NCBI GenBank assembly: GCA_018065165.1
Contig: JAGHTV010000315.1
Location: 1-17,192 of the forward strand
DNA length: 17,192 nt
Source: Candidatus Sodaliphilus fimicaballi
Lineage (GTDB): Bacteria; Bacteroidota; Bacteroidia; Bacteroidales; Muribaculaceae
Direction of reading: 5' to 3'
Part shown: piece by piece, positions 7,901-13,192 of the stretch
Layout: each line of letters opens with the position of its first letter
Numbering within the stretch: the stretch's first letter is position 1
Program-made: the position numbers and the translations under genes
The notes under the pieces: generated by a model
What the model saw: the letters and a program-made list of their open reading frames with translations, nothing else
Databases searched by the model: none
Told to the model about the DNA's origin: nothing

Positions 7901-7930
7901 GGTTATGATTGTGTATCTGTAATAACGACA

Positions 7931-8800
7931 GTGACTCTATTTTCTCAACACAGTAACCCTCTATTGAGCGCAGCTATTGCATTGCTGTGCCTCATTGTTG
8001 CGTTACCGGTTCAGGCGGTTGACCTGCCTGTGACATTGCCCCCCGACACGCTGGAGGCCAGCCCGGTACCTGTGCGCGAGAGTAGCCGTCACCGTCGCAC
8101 TCAGGTGCAGGTGCCTGCCGATGGCAAAAAGAAGAAGGCCGACACTCCCGCTACACCAACCGTCAATGTGGTGAATGTGGCAGGTGACACCATCACCCTG
8201 GCAGCTAGCGACTCAATCGCTGGGCTCGAGGGCGTGGAAATACTGGCCACCGTCAATCAGGACAGCATCGACGCGGCTGCCCTGGGCAAGAAACGCACCT
8301 TCAACCCCGATCCCACCACCGCACTGTGGATGAGCGCCCTGTGCCCCGGTGTGGGACAGATTTACAACCGTCGCTACTGGAAGCTACCCATCGTCGTGGG
8401 TGCCTTCGTAGGCTTGAGTTACGGAATGTCGTGGAACAATCGCATGTTCAACGACTACTCGCGTGCCTATCGCGACGCTATGGACGACGACCCCGAGACT
8501 CGCAGCTATATGAACTTTTATCCGCCCAATGTCAAGGAGAGCGACCTCGACATGGCATGGCTGCAAAAGGCGCTCAAGAACAAGCGCACCTACTACCGCC
8601 GCTATCGTGACATATGCATTCTCTCGATGGTGGCTGTGTATGCGCTCAGCATTCTCGACGCCTATGTCGATGCATCGCTGGCTCACTTCGACATCTCGCC
8701 CGACCTCTCGATGAAGGTCGCGCCCACGGTCATACCAAGCCAGTATGTTACCACGGCCACCAAGCCCTCGCTGGGCATGCGGTGTGCCATAAACTTTTAA
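7931..8800 (+). CDS. DUF5683-family membrane protein
   Basis: A 289-residue protein of the Bacteroidetes DUF5683 family, function unknown. A signal peptide is clear (hydrophobic LLSAAIALLCLIVALPVQA, then VDLP), followed by a low-complexity linker to about residue 115 with a lysine patch (GKKKKAD). The conserved domain begins at FNPDPTTALWMSALCPGVGQ and includes IYNRRYWKLPIVVGAF, SWNNRMFNDYSRAY, a cluster YYRRYRDICILSMVAVYAL, and DAYVDASLAHFDISPDLSM; two or three membrane segments are likely. The start must be GTG at 7931: no in-frame ATG precedes the signal peptide, and the first internal methionine would delete it. It sits 66 bases after parB and 26 before mltD. This synteny is familiar from other Bacteroidales and hints at an envelope role. 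Confidence 0.85.
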   Translation: MTLFSQHSNPLLSAAIALLCLIVALPVQAVDLPVTLPPDTLEASPVPVRESSRHRRTQVQVPADGKKKKADTPATPTVNVVNVAGDTITLAASDSIAGLEGVEILATVNQDSIDAAALGKKRTFNPDPTTALWMSALCPGVGQIYNRRYWKLPIVVGAFVGLSYGMSWNNRMFNDYSRAYRDAMDDDPETRSYMNFYPPNVKESDLDMAWLQKALKNKRTYYRRYRDICILSMVAVYALSILDAYVDASLAHFDISPDLSMKVAPTVIPSQYVTTATKPSLGMRCAINF

Positions 8801-8826
8801 AAGCGAAATTAAAAACACTCAAGAAT

Positions 8827-10752
8827 ATGACAAAACAACGACTGACATTAATTGCGATGATGTGTCTCGTGGCACTCACCACGTTTGCCGCCAAGCGCAA
8901 CACAATCCTCTCGGTGCGTGATACCGTGACCGACAACGATATCATCTACCCCGAGAGCTTTGAGACCGACACTCGCGAGTTGATGAAAAACTGGTACCTC
9001 CAGAACTATGCCGTTCTTGATGCCGATGTTGAGCGTCGCGATGCCGGTAGCGTGAGCGACGAGGAGTACATCAAGCGACTTCAGGCTATGCCCACTAGCA
9101 TCGAGATGGTCTACAATCAGGTTGTACGCTCTTACATTGAGAGCTATATTAAACGCAAACGCACACTCGTAGAGGAGATGTTGGGTATGAGTCTCTACTA
9201 CATGCCCATCTTTGAGCAGGCCCTTGAGAAGGAAGGCATGCCCCTCGAACTCAAGTATCTGCCCATCATCGAGAGTGCCCTCAATCCCACTGCTGTGTCA
9301 CGCGCTGGTGCTGCCGGCCTGTGGCAGTTTATGGTGGGCACTGGCAAGGGCTTGGGCCTTGAGGTCAACAGCCTCGTCGACGAGCGTCGCGACCCCTACC
9401 GCTCAAGTGAGAAGGCTGCCATCTATCTCAAGAACCTCTACAACATCTACAACGACTGGTCGCTCGCCATTGCCGCCTACAACTGCGGTCCTGGCAGCGT
9501 CAACAAGGCTCTGCGTCGTGCTGGTGGCGACAATAAGGACTTCTGGGAGATTTATCCCTATCTGCCCAAGGAGACTCGCGGCTATGTGCCCGCCTTCATC
9601 GCTGCCAACTATGTGATGACCTACTTCAAGCGTCACAACATCAGTCCCAGCCTGGCCAAGAAGCCTCTTATCACTGACACCGTGGGCGTGAGCCGTCGTG
9701 TACACTTCAACCAGATTTCTAAGGTGCTCAATATGCCCATCGAGGAGATACGCGCACTCAACCCCCAGTATCGCAGCGACATCATCCCCGCCAGCAGCGA
9801 ACGCTCTTACAAGATATGCCTGCCTTCAACTCAGGTATACAGCTTCATCATGAGCGAGGACAGCATCTACAACTATCGCAGCGACCTCTATGCTCAGCGC
9901 GGTGCCGTAGAGCCCGCCGGCTACACTAGCGGTGGCGGAGACGATCGCCCATTCTCTTACGAGACCAAGACCGTGACATCTTACCACAAGGTGCGCAAGG
10001 GCGACAACCTGGGCAAGATTGCATCACAATATGGTATGAGCAAGAGCGCTCTCAAGTCGCTCAACGGCTTGCGCAGCGACAAGGTGCAGCGTGGTCAGAG
10101 CCTCAAGGTGACTACCACCAAGCGTGTCAAGGTTTACCACGAGCGTCCGCAGCAAGATGCGTCAGATGCCGACATCAAGGTTGTTCACAGTGGCGATGCT
10201 ACTGCCGAGGTGACACCAACTGCCGAGGAACTCGAGAACGAGCAGATTGCCGAGGTTAAGGCTATCGAGGAGCAAGCTAAGAACGCTCCCAAGAAAACTC
10301 GTCGCACAACCATCGAGGAACCCGTCAAGGCCGACAAGCCTGCTAAGCAGGAAAAGGTTGAGAAGGTAGAGAACAGCGACCAGTGGCGCAACCGCAACGA
10401 GCGTTATGCTGCTAAGGAGACCAAGAAGGAAAGTCGTGAGGAGACCTATAAGAAGTCACGCAGCAGCAAGAGCGAAGAAGCTCGCGAGAATAAGCGTGAT
10501 CGCAAGCGTGACCGTGATCGCGACGACAAGCGTGACAAGAAGCGTGATAAGAAGAAACGCGACGACGGTCCTCAAAAGGGTAGCGAGTACACCATCAAGA
10601 AGGGTGAGAACCTCTCTAAGATTGCCGAGAAGGCTGGTGTAACCGTTGAGGAACTCCAGAAGGCCAATGGCATCAAGGGCGACAAGATTAAGGCCGGCGA
10701 TGCTCTCAAGATTCCCAAGGCCAAGAAAGGCGGCAAGAAGAAAAAGAAATAA
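8827..10752 (+). CDS. mltD: MltD-type lytic murein transglycosylase with two LysM domains
   Basis: A 641-residue exported peptidoglycan lyase that cleaves MurNAc-GlcNAc bonds to give 1,6-anhydro ends. The ATG at 8827 starts a signal peptide (MTKQRLTLIAMMCLVAL, cut near TTFA/AKR); the open frame upstream overlaps the previous gene and is ignored. The SLT domain has the catalytic glutamate E149 in IIESALNPTAVSRAGAAG, followed by LWQFM and AIAAYNCGPGSVNKA. Two peptidoglycan-binding LysM domains are at about 385-430 (YHKVRKGDNLGKIASQYG) and 588-632 (YTIKKGENLSKIAEKAG). Between them lies a roughly 150-residue highly charged linker, rich in KRD/RDR runs, unusual for the family. There is no lipobox, unlike E. 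coli MltD, so it is probably periplasmic. It is the last gene of the parAB group. Confidence 0.92.
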   Translation: MTKQRLTLIAMMCLVALTTFAAKRNTILSVRDTVTDNDIIYPESFETDTRELMKNWYLQNYAVLDADVERRDAGSVSDEEYIKRLQAMPTSIEMVYNQVVRSYIESYIKRKRTLVEEMLGMSLYYMPIFEQALEKEGMPLELKYLPIIESALNPTAVSRAGAAGLWQFMVGTGKGLGLEVNSLVDERRDPYRSSEKAAIYLKNLYNIYNDWSLAIAAYNCGPGSVNKALRRAGGDNKDFWEIYPYLPKETRGYVPAFIAANYVMTYFKRHNISPSLAKKPLITDTVGVSRRVHFNQISKVLNMPIEEIRALNPQYRSDIIPASSERSYKICLPSTQVYSFIMSEDSIYNYRSDLYAQRGAVEPAGYTSGGGDDRPFSYETKTVTSYHKVRKGDNLGKIASQYGMSKSALKSLNGLRSDKVQRGQSLKVTTTKRVKVYHERPQQDASDADIKVVHSGDATAEVTPTAEELENEQIAEVKAIEEQAKNAPKKTRRTTIEEPVKADKPAKQEKVEKVENSDQWRNRNERYAAKETKKESREETYKKSRSSKSEEARENKRDRKRDRDRDDKRDKKRDKKKRDDGPQKGSEYTIKKGENLSKIAEKAGVTVEELQKANGIKGDKIKAGDALKIPKAKKGGKKKKK

Positions 10753-10783
10753 TCTCTGAAAAGAGGCAACTATATAATACGAT

Positions 10784-10932
10784 TTGTCCCCCAAGACTTA
10801 TAACGAAGCGCTGAAAGCGTGTGTTGTGAGCGATAGCGAACTATAACCGAGCGTAGCGAGCGCAGGCCTCGGAAAAGGAAAGGTTCAACTTGTGCGGGCT
10901 GAAAGTCCGCGTTTAATACCGTCTCGGGACAA
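10784..10932 (+). ncRNA. Candidate structured RNA (or palindromic repeat) after mltD
   Basis: The ends of this 149-base stretch pair: TTGTCCC (10784-10790) with GGGACAA (10926-10932), then AGAC (10794-10797) with GTCT (10921-10924). Inside are three local hairpins: CGCT-GAA-AGCG (10809-10819), CCGAG/CTCGG (10847-10851 with 10868-10872), and GCGGGCT-GAA-AGTCCGC (10894-10910, one G-U), the last flanked by GGT/ACC (10882-10884 with 10918-10920). This makes a closed multibranch fold followed by a terminator, with no reading frame. I do not recognise it as RNase P, tmRNA, SRP or a known riboswitch. It could be a 6S-like or other small RNA, a 3' UTR element, or a dispersed repeat. There is no consensus promoter directly ahead. 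Confidence 0.4.
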
Positions 10933-10960
10933 CATTTATATTGTTAATCAAAAAAACGAT

Positions 10961-10990
10961 AAGCCCAGGGCAATTGCTCTGGGCTTATTT
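10961..10990 (+). terminator. Intrinsic terminator of the parA-mltD operon / candidate RNA
   Basis: AAGCCCAG (10961-10968) pairs with CTGGGCTT (10979-10986); the ten bases between can continue the stem via G-T and G-C pairs. The tail is ATTTG, a weak T tract. It is the first good terminator after mltD and closes the unit before the next promoter. Confidence 0.65.
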
Positions 10991-11025
10991 GTGTGGTTGA
11001 CCGTGGTGTAGAGTAGTGGGAGCAC

Positions 11026-11033
11026 TACCTTTG
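11026..11033 (+). promoter_or_regulatory. -7 promoter element at the start codon of the next gene
   Basis: TACCTTTG is a full match to TAnnTTTG, 6 bases before the ATG at 11040. No convincing -33 TTTG lies at the right distance (nearest TTGA is at 10997-11000, spacing too long). If active, transcription would start about 11037, giving a leader of roughly three bases. Confidence 0.45.
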
Positions 11034-11039
11034 TCCACT

Positions 11040-11621
11040 ATGGAAAACACTAATCTATTTCTTGACTTGACCGAGAGTGAAATGCTTGCCCTGTGCAAGC
11101 GTGTAATGAACCTGGAGCCAGCGGCACGCGACTGCGTCGTTGAGCGATATGACGGTATCGACCTAGATGCACTCATCTTGACCCATGCTCGCACATGGTA
11201 TGACCGTCTGCTAATGGAAGCCCCTGCCGCTCTACTGCCTACCGACGACCTTAAAGGCCTCGTTTCCCTTACCGATTGTGGTCAGGGCGTGGTGCAAGCC
11301 CACCTGCCCGAGTGCTGTGTGCGTCCGCTTGAGGTGCAACTGCAGCATTGGGAGCACAGTGTGACCACCTTTGTCAGTGCCGGCGATCGCGAGGCACAGT
11401 TGCAACTCAACCCCTGGACGCGTGGTGGTCTGCACCATCCTGTGGTAGTCGATCATGGCAATCACCTCATGCTATACTCGCTGCCCGTAGGTCTCACGCC
11501 AGTGCTCGTTATGGCACGATGCGTGGTGTACAGGCAGGACAGGTTCTGCTTCCATCACTCGGCAGTAAGCATGCTGGCCACCTATCTCGCACAAGCCATC
11601 ACGCTCACCCCCGAGCTGTAG
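11040..11621 (+). CDS. Conserved-looking protein of unknown function
   Basis: A 193-residue protein that I do not recognise. The ATG at 11040 is preferred over the in-frame GTG at 11016, because a consensus -7 promoter box lies between them and the GTG-initiated extension would not be transcribed. No signal peptide, membrane segment or known catalytic motif is visible. The N-terminal third is acidic and helical (DLTESEMLALCKRVM, then VVERYDGIDLDALI); the rest has beta-rich stretches and histidine-containing motifs (GGLHHPVVVDHGNH, FCFHHSAVSM) and scattered cysteines. Start and codon character match its neighbours, so it is probably a real cytoplasmic protein. It stands as its own unit between the mltD terminator and the lipoprotein gene 60 bases downstream. 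Confidence 0.7.
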   Translation: MENTNLFLDLTESEMLALCKRVMNLEPAARDCVVERYDGIDLDALILTHARTWYDRLLMEAPAALLPTDDLKGLVSLTDCGQGVVQAHLPECCVRPLEVQLQHWEHSVTTFVSAGDREAQLQLNPWTRGGLHHPVVVDHGNHLMLYSLPVGLTPVLVMARCVVYRQDRFCFHHSAVSMLATYLAQAITLTPEL

Positions 11622-11645
11622 TAGCGACTATTTTGAGGACACGGG

Positions 11646-11677
11646 GTTGCCATTTGTCGCAAAAAACTGTAACATTG
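11646..11677 (+). promoter_or_regulatory. Probable promoter of the lipoprotein gene
   Basis: GTTG (11646-11649), 20 bases, then TAACATTG (11670-11677): one mismatch per box. The predicted start is about 11681, one base ahead of the ATG at 11682, so the mRNA would be essentially leaderless. Confidence 0.45.
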
Positions 11678-11681
11678 CGGT

Positions 11682-12440
11682 ATGAATCGCATTATCCTAT
11701 ACAGCATCATAGCACTTGGCCTTGCCTCAATGGTTGCATCATGCACAGGCAACGGCAACACCATAACCGTAAAGCCCGGTGAGCCGGCAATTGTACCCAC
11801 CACCGAGCAAGAGATTTACGATGTAGTAACTAGCCTCATGGCCAGTGACAGCATGCCGCAGTATATGAGTGCCGACCTCGCCTCTCTCTCGGCCGAGGCG
11901 CGCGACCTCATTGCGGGCAATGCCGAGGGCAACCCCTATGTCCCCTTTGACTGGAATGTCAAGACCCTCCCCGATGCTAGCCATCCTGGCCAGAACAACA
12001 TCGACGAGATAACCGTAACGCCCGACAGCGTCACAGTGACCATGACCCACCGTGGCAAGAACGGGCTCACAAGCTATGTGCTCATCATGCGTCACGAGAA
12101 AGGGCGTTGGCTCATTGACGATGTGCGTTGGCCCGGTCAGCAGCCACCGTTCGACACCGAGCGGCACGCCCTGTCGGCCTATATGACCGATGCCATCGAC
12201 AACCTCACTGGCGGTGATGCCAACTACATAGTAGAGACACGCATCGTACCCCTGATGCCCGACTATAGCAACGACGAGAGCGCAGCCTACTACGACGCCC
12301 ATCCGCAAGCAGTAGAGCGTTTCCGTGCCGCCATCCTCACAGCAAAGCACTATCTAGAGCAGAATCGGTCATATACAACCCCGATAGCCGACCGCCTCAA
12401 CTCAATGCTCGCCACCATCAACAACCACACCGAGCAATAA
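11682..12440 (+). CDS. Putative lipoprotein, NTF2/DUF3828-like
   Basis: A 252-residue protein with a clear lipoprotein signal peptide: MNRIILYSIIALGLA, then a lipobox VASC with C21 as the lipidated residue. The residues after C21 (TGNGNT) lack the acidic K-D/E-D/E-type surface export signal described for Bacteroides, so it may stay facing the periplasm. The middle part (TPDSVTVTMTHRGKNG...YVLIMRHEKGRWLIDDVRWP) resembles the strand pattern and GRWLIDDV signature of DUF3828/NTF2-like lipoproteins; this is a resemblance, not a firm match. The C-terminal part is helical. Function unknown. Confidence 0.75.
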   Translation: MNRIILYSIIALGLASMVASCTGNGNTITVKPGEPAIVPTTEQEIYDVVTSLMASDSMPQYMSADLASLSAEARDLIAGNAEGNPYVPFDWNVKTLPDASHPGQNNIDEITVTPDSVTVTMTHRGKNGLTSYVLIMRHEKGRWLIDDVRWPGQQPPFDTERHALSAYMTDAIDNLTGGDANYIVETRIVPLMPDYSNDESAAYYDAHPQAVERFRAAILTAKHYLEQNRSYTTPIADRLNSMLATINNHTEQ

Positions 12441-12472
12441 CCGCACCGCACCGCTATGTGATAGCCTCTGTC

Positions 12473-12489
12473 TTTCATCGAAGATGAAA
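12473..12489. repeat. Triloop palindrome after the lipoprotein gene
   Basis: TTTCATC-GAA-GATGAAA is a perfect 7-bp hairpin with a 3-base loop, 32 bases after the lipoprotein stop codon. It is the first of a run of similar short-loop hairpins filling the gene-free stretch 12441-13192. With no T tract beyond AAAAATTTG on this strand, terminator function is doubtful. Confidence 0.5.
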
Positions 12490-12490
12490 A

Positions 12491-12686
12491 ATTTGAGTAA
12501 CCCCATGTTGGGACTGTGAGACAGTGCCTACATGGGGGAAGGAGTAAAAAAAGTTGAGCTACGTCGAAGACGTTGCATTTGACTGATTACAAAGGTATCA
12601 TGTTGAACGTCTTCGACGTACACATATAATGTGTGTTTTCCCCCAGGTAGGTCGCTTAACGCTCCCCAACCTGGGGTTACTCAAAT
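12491..12686. repeat. Inverted pair of ~50-bp hairpin units (possible MITE/REP-like element or cloverleaf RNA)
   Basis: The ends ATTTGAGTAACCCC (12491-12504) and GGGGTTACTCAAAT (12673-12686) are perfect 14-bp inverted repeats, extending to 22 bp with one mismatch. Each end unit (12491-12540; 12637-12686 reversed) also folds on itself: CCCCATGT/ACATGGGG on the left and CCCCAGGT/ACCTGGGG on the right. The single difference in the stem is compensated (T-A became G-C). Between them are a 15-bp inverted repeat (12560-12574 with 12606-12620) and ACACAT-ATA-ATGTGT (12620-12634). No coding capacity. I could not identify a target-site duplication. Confidence 0.65.
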
Positions 12687-12706
12687 TATAACGTCTCCGA
12701 CGTTAT
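12560..12706. repeat. Three copies of ACGTC-NNN-GACGT palindrome
   Basis: ACGTC-GAA-GACGT (12561-12573), ACGTC-TTC-GACGT (12607-12619) and ACGTC-TCC-GACGT (12691-12703) each form a 5-bp triloop hairpin; the third extends to 8 bp (ATAACGTC/GACGTTAT, 12688-12706). The first two are also exact reverse complements over 15 bp and can pair with each other. The third lies just outside the inverted element. Confidence 0.6.
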
Positions 12707-12714
12707 TTTGACAA

Positions 12715-12939
12715 CTATGTAAAGACGAGTTAAAAAGAGAATGCAGTGGTTGCAGATGTTTTTTACGAGATTTGTAATGGTAATTATGACTTGCCCGTAG
12801 GGCAATATACATAGCGCTTGTCGCTATGTAAAGACGATTTAGAAAGAGTGAGCAGTCGGTTGCAGATGTTTATTACGAGATTTGTAATGGTAATTATGAC
12901 TTGCCCATAGGGCAATACACATAGCGCTTGCCGCTATGT
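12715..12939. repeat. Tandem duplication of a ~110-bp two-hairpin unit
   Basis: Unit 1 (12715-12823, 109 bases) and unit 2 (12824-12933, 110 bases) are near-identical, followed by a partial CTATGTT. Each carries a hairpin TTGCCC-(G/A)TA-GGGCAA (12791-12805; 12901-12915) and a second ACATAGCG-CTTG(T/C)-CGCTATGT (12809-12829; 12919-12939). Differences between the units fall in both loops and in the linker after CTATGTAAAGACGA; the stems are unchanged. Between hairpins, a stretch of over 30 bases beginning CGAGATTTGTAATGG is identical. No reading frame is present. Confidence 0.8.
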
Positions 12940-12945
12940 TAATAA

Positions 12946-13013
12946 CCCCCACCGCCGAGCGGAGCGGCGGTGGGGGGGAAGAGTATATATAGCGAACGCG
13001 CCCGTAAGGGCGC
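12946..13013. repeat. Very stable GC-rich hairpin plus a second hairpin before rnr
   Basis: CCCCCACCGCCG (12946-12957) pairs perfectly with CGGCGGTGGGGG (12965-12976) over 12 bp around a 7-base AGCGGAG loop. Downstream, GCGCCC-GTAA-GGGCGC (12998-13013) is a 6-bp hairpin. Neither is followed by a T tract. They end the hairpin-rich stretch; 13014-13136 has nothing else I can identify. Confidence 0.6.
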
Positions 13014-13136
13014 TACAACATCAGCTATTATTTCTTTAAGATGGAGTGTCAGTCTATGGGTTGGCAAGGATTTTGCTATTATATCTTTAGGTACTCAATT
13101 GTAACAAGGTCGTAATATGTTTTCGCCCTTCGTTCT

Positions 13137-13166
13137 TTCGTTTTTAATAAAAAAGGAGTATCTTTG
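13137..13166 (+). promoter_or_regulatory. Probable promoter of rnr
   Basis: TTCG (13137-13140), 18 bases, then TATCTTTG (13159-13166), a full match to the -7 consensus. The predicted start near 13170 leaves a leader of about 23 bases before the ATG at 13193. The -33 box TTCG is the same variant as at trmN6. Confidence 0.55.
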
Positions 13167-13192
13167 TAACTGACACAAAATTTTAGATTTAT

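Noticed and set aside
8614..8826. N-terminal extension of the mltD frame
   Set aside because: It overlaps the end of the DUF5683 gene and would bury the signal peptide that starts at 8827.
10784..10932. RNase P RNA, tmRNA or SRP RNA
   Set aside because: Too short for the first two and lacking their conserved core words; the SRP apical loop sequence is also absent.
12491..12686. Insertion sequence
   Set aside because: Inverted ends exist but the 196 bases hold no transposase, and no target-site duplication is visible; at most a non-autonomous element.
12715..12939. CRISPR array
   Set aside because: Only two long near-identical units with no spacers between them and no cas genes in the window.
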